Shown piece by piece: positions 39,890 to 48,840 of a stretch of 64,000 nt of DNA (position 1 is its first letter; each line of letters starts with the position of its first letter). Below the pieces are notes generated by a model that saw only the letters and a program-made list of their open reading frames with translations, was not told the DNA's origin and searched no databases. The stretch spans positions 496,001 through 560,000 of the forward strand of contig NZ_JRHH01000003.1 of the NCBI RefSeq assembly GCF_000757385.1. Direction: 5' to 3'. The position numbers and the translations under genes are program-made. The DNA is from Flavobacterium aquatile LMG 4008 = ATCC 11947. Lineage in GTDB: Bacteria; Bacteroidota; Bacteroidia; Flavobacteriales; Flavobacteriaceae.

Positions 39890-40192
39890 ATGATACTACA
39901 ATCGGATGTTTTAACAAATGCAACTAACAAACAGCGTAACCTTTTTATAGGTATTGCATTTGATTTAATTGGTATGTTAACTTATTTAATTCCAATTTTT
40001 GGCGAAGTAGGTGATGTTATTTGGGCGCCAATTGCTGGATTTATGCTTTCGTATTTGTACAAAGGTTCGATTGGTAAAGTCAGTGGAGTTTTAGGATTTT
40101 TAGAGGAAATTTTACCTTTTAGTGATTTTATTCCAACATTTACACTTACTTGGATTTACACTTATGTAATTAAAAATCAAAACAATAATTAA
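39890..40192 (+). CDS. Small membrane protein of unknown function
   Basis: A 100-residue protein with two to three hydrophobic helices (IGIAFDLIGMLTYLIPIFG, VIWAPIAGFMLSYLY, FIPTFTLTWIYTYVI) and Gly between them. It begins 47 nt after folE on the same strand and ends before a terminator, so it may be the second gene of the folE transcript. I do not recognise a family with a known role. Confidence 0.75.
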   Translation: MILQSDVLTNATNKQRNLFIGIAFDLIGMLTYLIPIFGEVGDVIWAPIAGFMLSYLYKGSIGKVSGVLGFLEEILPFSDFIPTFTLTWIYTYVIKNQNNN

Positions 40193-40197
40193 AATTT

Positions 40198-40223
40198 AAA
40201 GGAACTTAACGGTTCCTTTTTTT
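40198..40223 (+). terminator. Rho-independent terminator after the folE transcript
   Basis: GGAAC pairs with GTTCC (extended by AAA/TTT) around a 6-nt loop, followed by seven or more T. It reaches into the convergent DUF6787 gene end. Confidence 0.8.
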
Positions 40224-40536
40224 ATTTCTCAAAATAGTCTGCTATAAATCCGAGTTTCATACTTCTTAGCATTTTCTTTTCGAATGCCCAAAAGAACTTG
40301 AATTGCCCAAAAATAAATCCGAAGGAAACTAGTAAAATTTGGTAAACTGGAAAAATTAGAATAAAGTAAAGCGGATAATATATCCAACCTGAAACAGTAT
40401 CTTTTGTAATTCCAATAAATTCTAAAATGGGTTTAGAAAGTAAAGCAGAAGTAGAACCAGTTACTGCAAAAACAACTAATATAACAACTACTTGCCAATT
40501 AGATGTGATGTTCCAGCGTTGTTTAAAATTACTCAT
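40222..40536 (-). CDS. DUF6787 family membrane protein
   Basis: A 104-residue protein. The N-terminus KQRWNITSNWQVVVILVVFAVTGS, two hydrophobic helices (about 14-34 and 50-80) and the FGFIFGQFKFFWAFEKKMLRSM end match the DUF6787 family as I remember it. No function is known. Confidence 0.78.
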   Translation of the reverse strand: MSNFKQRWNITSNWQVVVILVVFAVTGSTSALLSKPILEFIGITKDTVSGWIYYPLYFILIFPVYQILLVSFGFIFGQFKFFWAFEKKMLRSMKLGFIADYFEK

Positions 40537-40567
40537 TTGAAATTAATGTACTGCAAAATTACTCAAA

Positions 40568-40999
40568 TTATGGTCTTGGAACAAATCCAGCAAGTCGTTG
40601 TTTGTTAGCTATTTGAAAATAAATAAAATAATTATATATCAAATAATTTACTTCATATCCATATTTTATTTGTGGATTATAATTTATTTGCATTTCATAT
40701 AAATTACTATTGTATCGTTGTGGTTGTAATACTCTTGAATTCCATTCGGTTGCATAAATTCGGTTTCTATTCTCTAAAAAATTTTCATCATAATATCCTC
40801 TTGGTTTTGCCATACTATTAAGCCATGTACTAAATCCGATGTCAATAATTATAACTTCATATTCTAATTCTTCATTTGCAATTCTTATAGTATCAGATAA
40901 TTTTGTTGTTTTTTCTGAAGTATTTGCAATTGATTTTGGTGCCGAAGAACAGCTAATCATGAATATTAAAATTAAAACTATGTAGATTAGATTCTTCAT
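40568..40999 (-). CDS. DUF6146 family lipoprotein
   Basis: A 143-residue protein with a lipoprotein signal (MKNLIYIVLILIFMISC, Cys17) and a compact domain: YEVIIIDIGFSTWLNSM, YYDENFLENRNRIYATEWNSRV and a GYEVNYLIYNYFIYFQ tail. It fits the DUF6146 family of Bacteroidetes. Function is unknown. It is upstream of the DUF6787 gene on the same strand. Confidence 0.8.
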   Translation of the reverse strand: MKNLIYIVLILIFMISCSSAPKSIANTSEKTTKLSDTIRIANEELEYEVIIIDIGFSTWLNSMAKPRGYYDENFLENRNRIYATEWNSRVLQPQRYNSNLYEMQINYNPQIKYGYEVNYLIYNYFIYFQIANKQRLAGFVPRP

Positions 41000-41062
41000 A
41001 AGATTTTTTATAAAGTTACTAAAAAATCAGAATAGTAGATTTAATTTTAAATTGGATTTAAC

Positions 41063-41094
41063 AAAAAAAAAACACCCTAACGAATTAGAATGTT
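41063..41094 (-). terminator. Terminator with a TTCG tetraloop
   Basis: On the minus strand, AACATTCTAA pairs completely (two G-T) with TTAGGGTGTT around TTCG, followed by at least eight T. It lies 25 nt after the stop of the gene at 41119 and is a textbook intrinsic terminator. Confidence 0.92.
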
Positions 41095-41118
41095 TTAGAT
41101 TAATTTATTTTTCGAAAA

Positions 41119-41688
41119 TTATTTTCCGCCAAACAGTTTTCCAAGTAATCCGCCTAATCCACCAGATTTTCCTGAAACTGCCGAAACTGCGTCGCTCATA
41201 TCTACTTTACCATCAGCGTTTTGGTCTAGTCCAAATTGACCTCCGTATTTAGAAATGGCATCCATAATTCCGCCATTTGCTTGATTATCACCACCAGTTA
41301 TTGCGCCAATAATATCATTAACATTGAAACTTGAATCGTTAGGATCTTTAGCTTTTCCTATTAGTGAACCTAAAATATTAGGAATCAAACTTCCAGCAAC
41401 ACCAGACGCAGCATCTGAACTTAATCCAAATTTTTCTCCTAAACTTCCAGATAATTTATCAGTAATTTGTTTTACAGCAGGATTTGATCCATCAGCCGCA
41501 TTGTTTCCTTGAAAAAGTTCTGCTAAGTCTGAAATGTTTCCATTGGCGACCATTCCTTTTAAACTGTCAACAATAGAAGAGTTTGCCTCTTCTAAAACAG
41601 CTTGATTATTTTCGTTTGGAACTGCTGGATTGTTTACCACAGCATCGTTTCCAAATTGATTTACTAATTGTGTAAGTTGTTCAAACAT
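41119..41688 (-). CDS. Small acidic, glycine-rich protein (DUF937-like?)
   Basis: A 189-residue protein from the ATG at 41688 (MFEQLTQLVNQFGNDAVV); an upstream in-frame ATG adds nine residues that do not fit. It has amphipathic helices, a VAGSLIPNILGSLIGKA segment and an EF-hand-like DQNADGKVDMSDAVSAV stretch near 160, and it ends with GGLGGLLGKLFGGK. No signal peptide is obvious. It resembles DUF937-type proteins, but the match is uncertain. Confidence 0.75.
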   Translation of the reverse strand: MFEQLTQLVNQFGNDAVVNNPAVPNENNQAVLEEANSSIVDSLKGMVANGNISDLAELFQGNNAADGSNPAVKQITDKLSGSLGEKFGLSSDAASGVAGSLIPNILGSLIGKAKDPNDSSFNVNDIIGAITGGDNQANGGIMDAISKYGGQFGLDQNADGKVDMSDAVSAVSGKSGGLGGLLGKLFGGK

Positions 41689-41763
41689 AGGGTTTTGATT
41701 TTTAGTTATACACAAAGATATAAAACAATAAAATACGTTTTTCAGTTTGTAGTTTAAATTCTA

Positions 41764-41802
41764 CAAAAAAATCCAAATCTAAATTACTTCAGATTTGGAT
41801 TT
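41764..41802 (-). terminator. Terminator after the serC-serA pair
   Basis: On the minus strand, AAATCCAAATCT pairs with AGATTTGGATTT around a 10-nt loop, followed by T-rich sequence. It lies 24 nt downstream of the serA-like stop. Confidence 0.9.
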
Positions 41803-41825
41803 AATATTTCTACAAAAAACAGGGT

Positions 41826-42779
41826 CTATTTTTTTAAAATTCCGATGATTTGTTCTGCTAGTTCTGTTCCAATTCTATCTTGTGCTTCAAGAGTTGCAGC
41901 ACCAATATGTGGTGTTAGTGAAATTCTCGGATGCATCAAAATTTGAATCTCAGGAGTTGGTTCTTTTTCAAAAACATCCAATCCTGCAAATAAAACTTTG
42001 TCGTTATCTAAAGCTTCTATCAAAGCAACTTCATCAATAACACCACCACGTGCACAGTTTACAATTCCAACATTGTCTTTTAAAAGCGCAAATTCATCTT
42101 TTCCAATTACATAACCTTCTTGCGCCGGAACGTGTAAAGTTATAAAATCAGAATGCTTGAATAAATCCTCTAAAGGCTCTGTTATAATATCTACATTGAT
42201 GAATTGTCCTGTGTAAAAATCAACTCTGATTTCGGCATTGCTAACAAATTTATCTGCTGCAATTACTTTCATTCCAAGTCCGAGTGCCATTTTTGCAACA
42301 GCTTGACCAATTCGTCCAAAACCAATAATTCCTAATGTTTTTCCACGAAGTTCTATGCCATTTGCGTAAGCTTTTTTCAATCCTTCAAAATTAGAATCGC
42401 CTTCAAGTGGCATATTTCTATTGGAATCATGTAAAAAACGAACTCCTGTAAATAGGTGTGCAAATACTAATTCGGCTACACTTTCGCTCGATGAAGCTGG
42501 CGTGTTTATAACGTGTTTGCCATTGGCACGAGCATATTCTACATCAATATTGTCCATTCCAACGCCGCCACGACCAATAACTTTTAAGCCTGGACAAGCA
42601 TCAATAATATCTTGACGAACTTTGGTTGCACTTCGCACTAAAAGCACCGCAACATCATTTGTATTTATAAAATTGGCAACTTGCTCTTGAGCAACTTTGG
42701 TTGTAATTACTTCAAAACCACCTTTTTCTAAAGCTTTAATTCCACTTTTTGAAATTCCGTCGTTGGCTAATACTTTCAT
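41826..42779 (-). CDS. serA: D-3-phosphoglycerate dehydrogenase (D-2-hydroxyacid dehydrogenase)
   Basis: A 317-residue NAD-dependent D-2-hydroxyacid dehydrogenase. The NAD-binding loop is GIIGFGRIGQAVA near 150. The catalytic Arg is in NCARGGVIDE, a Glu is near 265, and the His is in HIGAATLEAQ near 290. It lacks the C-terminal ACT domain, as in short SerA enzymes. Its position directly after serC supports 3-phosphoglycerate oxidation in serine synthesis. Confidence 0.9.
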   Translation of the reverse strand: MKVLANDGISKSGIKALEKGGFEVITTKVAQEQVANFINTNDVAVLLVRSATKVRQDIIDACPGLKVIGRGGVGMDNIDVEYARANGKHVINTPASSSESVAELVFAHLFTGVRFLHDSNRNMPLEGDSNFEGLKKAYANGIELRGKTLGIIGFGRIGQAVAKMALGLGMKVIAADKFVSNAEIRVDFYTGQFINVDIITEPLEDLFKHSDFITLHVPAQEGYVIGKDEFALLKDNVGIVNCARGGVIDEVALIEALDNDKVLFAGLDVFEKEPTPEIQILMHPRISLTPHIGAATLEAQDRIGTELAEQIIGILKK

Positions 42780-42785
42780 TTTTTT

Positions 42786-42812
42786 GTCATTGCGAGGAAC
42801 GAAGCAATCTCA
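42786..42812. repeat. CATTGCGAGGAACGAAGCAATCT dispersed repeat, single arm
   Basis: The serC-serA gap contains GTCATTGCGAGGAACGAAGC followed by AATCTCATC. This sequence is familiar as one arm of a palindromic dispersed repeat in many Bacteroidetes and other genomes. The second arm is missing here. Confidence 0.7.
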
Positions 42813-42835
42813 TCCTCTAATTTATTAATTATTTT

Positions 42836-43927
42836 TTATGCTGTAATTACAGATTCGTTTACTGCAACTTCCAATTTTTTCATCACGTCAACTAAAACTT
42901 GAACGCTTTCTAACGGAAGTGCGTTGTACATTGAAGCGCGATATCCGCCAACAGAACGATGTCCTGGCAAGCCAGAAATTCCGGCGTCTTTCCACATTTT
43001 ATCAAATATTGGAGCATGTGATTCATCGTTTAACAAGAACGTTGCATTCATGATACTTCTATCTTCAACGGCTGCAGTTCCTTTAAATAATGGATTTCTA
43101 TCGATTTCAGCGTATAATAATTCGGCTTTAGCTTCATTGATTTTTTCAATTGCTGCAATTCCGCCAAGATTTTTTAACCATTGTAACGTTAAAAGCGATG
43201 CATAAACTGGAAAAACTGGTGGCGTATTATACATACTTTCGGCAGCAATATGCTTTTGATAATCTAACATACTCGGAATATATCTTCCCGATTTCCCAAG
43301 GATTTCTTCTTTTACAACTACCAATGTTGCTCCGGCTGGACCCATATTTTTTTGCGCACCAGCGTAGATTAAATCAAATTTTGAGAAATCTAAAGTTCTA
43401 GAAAAAATATCCGAACTCATATCACAAACAATTGGCACGTTTAGTTCTGGAAACGATTTCATTTGTGTTCCAAAAATAGTGTTGTTGCTTGTGCAATGAA
43501 AATACGATGCATCAGATGGAACTGAATAATCCTTCGGAATATGATTGTAATTTTGCTCTTTTGATGAACCAACTATTACTGTTTCACCAAAATGTTTTGC
43601 TTCTTTGATGGCGTTATTTGCCCATGTTCCAGTATCTAAATAGGCTGCTTTTCCATCAGATTTCATTAAATTATAGGGTACCATTAAAAATTCTAAACTT
43701 GCTCCACCATGAAGAAATAAGGCTTGATACCCTTTTCCTTCCAATCCTAAAAGTTCTAAAACCAATGTTCTAGCTTCGTCCATAACAGCAACAAAATCTT
43801 TGCTTCTGTGTGAAATTTCTAGAATTGATAAATCAGAATTATTAAAATTTAAAATGGCTTGAACCGATTTTTCGAATACTTCTTGTGGTAAAATGCAAGG
43901 TCCGGCGCTGTAGTTGTGTTTTTTCAT
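42836..43927 (-). CDS. serC: Phosphoserine aminotransferase
   Basis: A 363-residue PLP enzyme converting 3-phosphohydroxypyruvate to phosphoserine, and used in pyridoxine synthesis in some bacteria. It has NYSAGPCILPQEVF at the start, FLHGGASLEF near 74, and the PLP Lys in IYAGAQKNMGPAG near 195. The GLPGHRSVGGYRASMYNALP phosphate-binding region lies near the end. It precedes serA on the same strand, and a TAAATTTG box lies just upstream. Confidence 0.96.
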   Translation of the reverse strand: MKKHNYSAGPCILPQEVFEKSVQAILNFNNSDLSILEISHRSKDFVAVMDEARTLVLELLGLEGKGYQALFLHGGASLEFLMVPYNLMKSDGKAAYLDTGTWANNAIKEAKHFGETVIVGSSKEQNYNHIPKDYSVPSDASYFHCTSNNTIFGTQMKSFPELNVPIVCDMSSDIFSRTLDFSKFDLIYAGAQKNMGPAGATLVVVKEEILGKSGRYIPSMLDYQKHIAAESMYNTPPVFPVYASLLTLQWLKNLGGIAAIEKINEAKAELLYAEIDRNPLFKGTAAVEDRSIMNATFLLNDESHAPIFDKMWKDAGISGLPGHRSVGGYRASMYNALPLESVQVLVDVMKKLEVAVNESVITA

Positions 43928-43940
43928 TGTAAAATTAATG

Positions 43941-43948
43941 CAAATTTA
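43941..43948 (-). promoter_or_regulatory. Candidate -7 promoter element for serC
   Basis: TAAATTTG on the minus strand matches TAnnTTTG and lies 13 nt before the serC ATG, implying a very short leader. No -33 element is obvious. Confidence 0.45.
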
Positions 43949-44061
43949 AAGATGCAAATTTCGGAAATAGCTCACGAAAAAGCGGTTACAATATAGCAAT
44001 AATTTAGCGATGTTATTAACGAAAACGTAATAGTTTATAACAATTTTTAAGAATATTTCAG

Positions 44062-45120
44062 TCAGATTTGCTGTAAAAAGGCGATAGTATCTACATTGTC
44101 CGCATAATCCCAAAGTTCTGGTTTTTGAGTTTTTCCGAATGGAATGCTATTGTTTACAAGGCCTTTAGAAACAATACACTGAATTTGTTCGGAATCATTT
44201 TCTAATTTTGATTTGATTTCTTCAAGGTTTTCATAAAATTCGTAAAAAACAGATGAAATAGGCGATGCGTAGCTCGAATCTTCCTTGATTGTTAAGAATT
44301 CGTTATCTAACAATTTGAAATTACTCATTAAGAAAACGGCTTTGTTGTAATCATAATTATTGGCGTATTTTTCATAATGAATGACATCGCCATACTTGAA
44401 AATCGCTTTGAAAAAAGTTTGAAAATCATACTCTTTCGGAACAAAAATTTTCGAGACATTTCTGCATCCTAATCCAAAATACCTAAAAATATCTTCGCCA
44501 AGATTTTCTAAATCCTCATGAGATTCGGTTCCATCTAAAACGGCAACTGAATTTCTATTTTTTCTAATGATACTTGGTTTGTCTTTGAAATAATATTCGA
44601 AATATCGTGCAGTATTATTACTACCAGTGGCAATTACAGCATCAAAATTTTCTAATTTCCCATCGGTAAAAGTGATGAATTCTTCTAAATTGGAATCAAC
44701 TGAAATAAGATATTTGGCTAAAAATTTTATTAAATGTTGATCATTCGAAGATGTCTTTACCAAAACTTTATGTCCGGAAATTAAAACCGATAAAAAATCA
44801 TGAAAACCAACTAATGGAATATTTCCTGCTAGAATTAATCCTACAGTTTTTGGAGTAACATTTGATAAATCATAATTTGAAAGCCACTGGTCAATATTCT
44901 CTTCCTTTAAAGCATCTGCCCACGATTGAACCGAAAAATAAACTTGCTCTGGAGTGAACCATCCGTTGTGAGACTGCGATAATTCAATTAAAGAAAGGAA
45001 GTCATTATAAAACAAATTGTTGTTTAAAACAGACTCTTTTTGTGTTGAGTTGTCTAAGGCAAATTGGCTTAAAAATTTTCCTAATTCAACAAAACATTTT
45101 TTTTTCTCGAATTGTAACAT
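44062..45120 (-). CDS. Acyl-CoA reductase, LuxC-like
   Basis: A 352-residue protein of the LuxC/aldehyde-dehydrogenase superfamily that would reduce an acyl group to an aldehyde with NAD(P)H. Visible are LILAGNIPLVGFHDFLSVLISGHKVLVK near 95, IATGSNNTARYFEYYF near 158 and the catalytic-Cys region FGLGCRNVSKIFVP near 215. In Bacteroidetes it typically sits divergent from this 2[4Fe-4S] ferredoxin, as here, with 115 nt between starts. The physiological substrate in non-luminous bacteria is not established. Confidence 0.88.
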   Translation of the reverse strand: MLQFEKKKCFVELGKFLSQFALDNSTQKESVLNNNLFYNDFLSLIELSQSHNGWFTPEQVYFSVQSWADALKEENIDQWLSNYDLSNVTPKTVGLILAGNIPLVGFHDFLSVLISGHKVLVKTSSNDQHLIKFLAKYLISVDSNLEEFITFTDGKLENFDAVIATGSNNTARYFEYYFKDKPSIIRKNRNSVAVLDGTESHEDLENLGEDIFRYFGLGCRNVSKIFVPKEYDFQTFFKAIFKYGDVIHYEKYANNYDYNKAVFLMSNFKLLDNEFLTIKEDSSYASPISSVFYEFYENLEEIKSKLENDSEQIQCIVSKGLVNNSIPFGKTQKPELWDYADNVDTIAFLQQI

Positions 45121-45127
45121 ATGTTGC

Positions 45128-45158
45128 TTGTTTATGAATGGTTTTGATTGTAATTTTG
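45128..45158 (+). promoter_or_regulatory. Promoter of the ferredoxin gene in a divergent region
   Basis: TTG at 45128-45130, a 20-nt spacer and TAATTTTG at 45151-45158 fit the Bacteroidetes consensus. A second TAATTTTG is readable on the minus strand (45168-45161), facing the acyl-CoA reductase gene, so the region may be a bidirectional promoter. Confidence 0.6.
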
Positions 45159-45235
45159 CACAAAATTAAACAATTCATTTAGGATAGAAGTTTTTTTAAA
45201 TCTAATATCTAAAAATTAATATCAAAAAGTAAAAA

Positions 45236-45586
45236 ATGGCAATCATTATAACAGACGAATGTATCAATTGTGGTGCTTGTGAGCCAGAATGCCCGAACAC
45301 TGCAATTTACGAAGGAGCAGACGATTGGAGATATAAAGACGGAACGAAATTAAAAGGAAAAGTAATTCTTCCTGATGGAACCGAAGTTGATTCTGACGCA
45401 GCACAAACTCCGATTTCTGATGATATTTATTATATTGTTCCAGGAAAATGTACTGAATGTAAAGGTTTTCATGAAGAACCTCAATGTGCTGCAGTTTGCC
45501 CTGTAGATTGTTGTGTGCCTGATGAAAATCACGTTGAAAGCGATGAAACACTTTTAAACAGACAATCGTTTTTACATAACGAATAA
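45236..45586 (+). CDS. Ferredoxin, 2[4Fe-4S]
   Basis: A 116-residue ferredoxin. The first cluster motif is [19 protein letters not shown] near 11-28. The second is [22 protein letters not shown] near 77-98, with the longer spacing between the second and third Cys seen in the Bacteroidetes/Allochromatium-type proteins. It is a cytosolic one-electron carrier. It diverges from the acyl-CoA reductase, which may be a partner. Confidence 0.94.
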   Translation: MAIIITDECINCGACEPECPNTAIYEGADDWRYKDGTKLKGKVILPDGTEVDSDAAQTPISDDIYYIVPGKCTECKGFHEEPQCAAVCPVDCCVPDENHVESDETLLNRQSFLHNE

Positions 45587-45745
45587 TTTCTGTAGAGATT
45601 TGGTATCTAAACCTTTACAGAATCTAAGAATTTACTTCACTTAAAGTATTTTCCTTATTAATAAAAAGTAACGTTTGAATTAATTTCGTATTTTTTCCTA
45701 AATTTAATCAAAATATTATTTATTTTCGTTAAATATTTAGCGAAT

Positions 45746-46915
45746 ATGAAAAAAATCTTTGCGTTTCTTTTTTTGATTTTATCTTCTATTTCTTATTCTC
45801 AAAACGCTGAGATTGTATTAGTTTTAAAAGACGCCGATACCAAAGCTGTTATTGAAGATGCAACGGTTTTGGTTTTAAGAACTAAACAAGTAAATTTAAG
45901 TAATTCTGAAGGTAAAGTTTCCTTTGTTTTAAAAGGAATTTCGGGAATTCAAATTACGCATACTTCCTATCAAAGTGTTACCATAAGGTCATCCAATTTG
46001 AAAGAAAAAGAGAACGTTATTTACTTAAAAAATAATGTTACTAATCTTGATGAACTTATATTAACTAAACAACATCCACAAAAAATACTAGCCAATTTAA
46101 TAGAAAATTCTACCAATAAATTATCTGTTCCAGCACGATTAAAAGTCTATTCCAGAGAGTTTTTTAAGCTCAACGGAGTTTGTTCTAATTATAATGACGG
46201 ACTTATGAATTTTCAGTTATTTGGGAAACCCAAAAAGATTTCGTCAGCAATTTTAGTCGAGCAAAATCGATCGTATGGCTTAGTTAACGTAAATATCAGT
46301 AACGAACTTTTGGGCTACAATTTGAATGATATCATTGAGAACTATTACAATTTTAAATACCTATTACCATTATTACAACCAAGAGCCAAAAAGGAGTTTG
46401 ATTTTTTAATAAAAGCTACATCAGAAAACGCCGATTATTACATCATGTTTGTAACGCCACTTGACACTGCCACCGGATTATTAGATGATTTTACAATTAC
46501 TTACGACAGAAAAAAGAAAATTATAATTGAAGTAACTTCAGAAGTAACACCAGCGACGATTGTCAAATTAAAAGAACGAAAAGGTAATAATGTGAAAAAT
46601 ATTTATAAATCATTTTTTAAAACAATTTATCGATCGGATGCTTCTAATTATTATTTGTTGAGTTCAAGAGAAGAAATTGGTTTCGAACGAATTCAAAGAA
46701 ATAATTCGACTGACATTCAAGTAAAAAACAGTTTTGTAACTACTAATTTCAGCACGCAAAACTTTTCCTATAAAGAAAGTGAAGTGTTTAAAGACAAAAC
46801 ATTGTTTAATAAAAAGAATGTAATTCTAAATAATTATTGGGAAATTTCAGGTTTAGCAGCAACTCCAGAAGAAGATGAAATAATTCTAAGTGTAGCTGAT
46901 AGAGGTGAAGAATAA
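45746..46915 (+). CDS. Exported carboxypeptidase-regulatory-like domain protein
   Basis: A 389-residue protein with a signal peptide (to about residue 19, SYSQ). An N-terminal beta-sandwich (about 21-105, VLKDADTKAVIEDATVLVLRT) resembles the carboxypeptidase regulatory-like/DUF4480 type found before TonB plugs. The remaining 280 residues are beta-rich without a recognised motif. There is no TonB barrel. It is probably periplasmic or on the outer-membrane inner face; function is unknown. Confidence 0.82.
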   Translation: MKKIFAFLFLILSSISYSQNAEIVLVLKDADTKAVIEDATVLVLRTKQVNLSNSEGKVSFVLKGISGIQITHTSYQSVTIRSSNLKEKENVIYLKNNVTNLDELILTKQHPQKILANLIENSTNKLSVPARLKVYSREFFKLNGVCSNYNDGLMNFQLFGKPKKISSAILVEQNRSYGLVNVNISNELLGYNLNDIIENYYNFKYLLPLLQPRAKKEFDFLIKATSENADYYIMFVTPLDTATGLLDDFTITYDRKKKIIIEVTSEVTPATIVKLKERKGNNVKNIYKSFFKTIYRSDASNYYLLSSREEIGFERIQRNNSTDIQVKNSFVTTNFSTQNFSYKESEVFKDKTLFNKKNVILNNYWEISGLAATPEEDEIILSVADRGEE

Positions 46916-46950
46916 AAAAAGTTCCAACTGTATAAACAAATTGGAACTTT
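46914..46950. terminator. Bidirectional terminator between convergent genes
   Basis: AAAGTTCCAA (46918-46927) pairs with TTGGAACTTT (46941-46950). An A-run before the stem gives a strong T-tract on the minus strand; the plus-strand tract is weaker. Confidence 0.82.
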
Positions 46951-46973
46951 AAGATATATAGAGATTATGTTTT

Positions 46974-47513
46974 TTATTTCACAATTTCAAATTTCTCTCT
47001 TTTCATAGTATCCGATTTAGAATCGTAAGTTTCTAAAATGAAATTTCCATCAGTATCATAAAATCCTACAGCAACTTTATTATCATTTACATAAATGTAG
47101 TTATTGTTAGACGTTTTACGTAAAATCCCTTTCGATTTGCTATCAGGAGAAGTCAAAGTATAACCCGATTTGTCAGATTGCATTTGATATTTTTGTCCAT
47201 CTAACATATAATAGGCTGAGTGGTCAACATTTACTTCTTGAACTTTTCCATCAATGCTGATTTCTGTAGTTTTTACTACATCAACTGGACTTGGAACTTG
47301 ATTTATATTAATTGTATTAGGTTTTTCTTCACCTAATTCAATTTTTTGCACTTCTTTCGTGTCTTCTGTTTTAACTAATTTTCTTTCTCCTTGAGAATCT
47401 TTAATAGTTGTTATAGTAGTTTTAGTTTCCGATTTTACATTTTTTGGTGCTTGTGCAAAAGTGTTAGCAGAAAATGCAAAAACTGTAGCGAAAGTTAAAA
47501 GTATAGTTTTCAT
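46974..47513 (-). CDS. Exported protein of unknown function
   Basis: A 179-residue protein with a clear signal peptide (MKTILLTFATVFAFSANTFAQ). The mature part is charged and beta-prone, with SVDGKVQEVNVDHSAYY-like and GFYDTDGNFILETYDS segments. I recognise no family. It is a single-gene unit with its own terminator. Confidence 0.8.
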   Translation of the reverse strand: MKTILLTFATVFAFSANTFAQAPKNVKSETKTTITTIKDSQGERKLVKTEDTKEVQKIELGEEKPNTININQVPSPVDVVKTTEISIDGKVQEVNVDHSAYYMLDGQKYQMQSDKSGYTLTSPDSKSKGILRKTSNNNYIYVNDNKVAVGFYDTDGNFILETYDSKSDTMKREKFEIVK

Positions 47514-47650
47514 AATATAAATGTTTATTAATTAATACATTACAAATTTAGCAACGACTTAAATAATTTCTGTTACACAATTTTTATTATAATTTATACT
47601 ATTTACATTGTTCTGTACTAAAGTCTTATCGATAATTTTAAATTATAACT

Positions 47651-47658
47651 TATATTTG
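47651..47658 (+). promoter_or_regulatory. Candidate -7 promoter element for ychF
   Basis: TATATTTG matches TAnnTTTG. It lies 78 nt before the chosen ychF start (47736), giving a leader of about 70 nt that contains a small AACGC-TTTT-GCGTT hairpin at 47689-47702. Confidence 0.5.
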
Positions 47659-47735
47659 CACACTTTTTAAAATAAAACGTACCGATGAAACGCTTTTGCG
47701 TTACATATCAACAAATAAAAAAATATCAAAAAGAT

Positions 47736-48830
47736 ATGAAAGCAGGAATTGTAGGATTACCAAACGTAGGAAAATCGACTTTATTTAATTGTTTATCAAA
47801 TGCTAAAGCGCAAAGTGCTAACTTTCCGTTTTGTACAATTGAGCCCAATATTGGTGTGGTTAACGTACCCGATCCAAGAATTAATCGTCTTGAAGAATTG
47901 GTAAAACCACAAGCTGTTCAAATGGCAACTGTTGATATTGTTGATATTGCAGGATTGGTAAAAGGAGCAAGTAAAGGTGAAGGTTTAGGAAATCAATTTT
48001 TGGCAAACATTAGAGAATGTAACGCAATTATTCATGTTTTGCGTTGTTTTGATAACGATAACATTGTTCACGTTGACGGAAATGTAAACCCAATTCGCGA
48101 TAAAGAAACGATTGATATTGAATTGCAATTAAAAGATTTAGAAACGGTTGAAAAGCGTTTAGAAAAAGTAAATCGTGCAGCTAAAACTGGTAACAAAGAA
48201 GCTCAAGTAGAAAAAGCACTTTTAGATAGAATTCGTGAAACATTATTGCAAGCAAAATCTGCAAGGACTGTGGAACCGCAAAATCAAGACGAAATCGAAT
48301 TATTGGAAGATTTTCAATTAATTACAAACAAACCAGTATTGTATGTTTGTAATGTTGACGAAAATTCAGCAGTAAACGGAAACAAATACGTTGACCAAGT
48401 TCGTGAATTAGTAAAAGATGAAGATGCTGAAGTTATTATCCTTTCAGTTGGAGCAGAAGCCGATATCACCGAATTAGAAAGCTACGAAGAACGTCAAGTT
48501 TTTCTTGAAGATATGGGATTGACTGAACCAGGTTCGGCAGTTTTAATTCGTGCGGCTTACAAATTATTAAAACTTCAAACATATTTCACAGCAGGAGTTA
48601 AAGAAGTTCGTGCTTGGACAATTAACGTTGGTGATACAGCACCAAAAGCAGCAGGAGTAATCCACACCGATTTTGAAAAAGGATTTATCCGTGCCGAAGT
48701 TATTGCTTTCGATGATTATTCTTCTTTAGGTTCAGAAGCTAAAGCAAAAGAAGCAGGTAAACTAAGAGTAGAAGGTAAAGAATACATTGTTAAAGATGGT
48801 GATGTGATGCATTTTAGATTTAACGTTTAA
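47736..48830 (+). CDS. ychF: Redox-regulated ATPase YchF (Obg family)
   Basis: A 364-residue Obg-family P-loop protein that prefers ATP and binds ribosomes. The P-loop GLPNVGKST is at 7-15. DIAGLVKGASKGEGLGNQFL is the switch region, and the altered G4 (NVDE) fits ATP preference. A C-terminal TGS domain (about 280-364) ends in DGDVMHFRFNV. The frame is open upstream from an ATG at 47685, but conserved homology begins at MKAGIVGLPN, so I use 47736. Confidence 0.95.
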   Translation: MKAGIVGLPNVGKSTLFNCLSNAKAQSANFPFCTIEPNIGVVNVPDPRINRLEELVKPQAVQMATVDIVDIAGLVKGASKGEGLGNQFLANIRECNAIIHVLRCFDNDNIVHVDGNVNPIRDKETIDIELQLKDLETVEKRLEKVNRAAKTGNKEAQVEKALLDRIRETLLQAKSARTVEPQNQDEIELLEDFQLITNKPVLYVCNVDENSAVNGNKYVDQVRELVKDEDAEVIILSVGAEADITELESYEERQVFLEDMGLTEPGSAVLIRAAYKLLKLQTYFTAGVKEVRAWTINVGDTAPKAAGVIHTDFEKGFIRAEVIAFDDYSSLGSEAKAKEAGKLRVEGKEYIVKDGDVMHFRFNV

Positions 48831-48840
48831 AATAAATTTT

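Noticed and set aside
47685..47735. Upstream ATG extending ychF by 17 residues
   Set aside because: YchF proteins begin at the MKAGIVGLPN-type segment; the extension is basic, not conserved-looking, and overlaps a leader hairpin.
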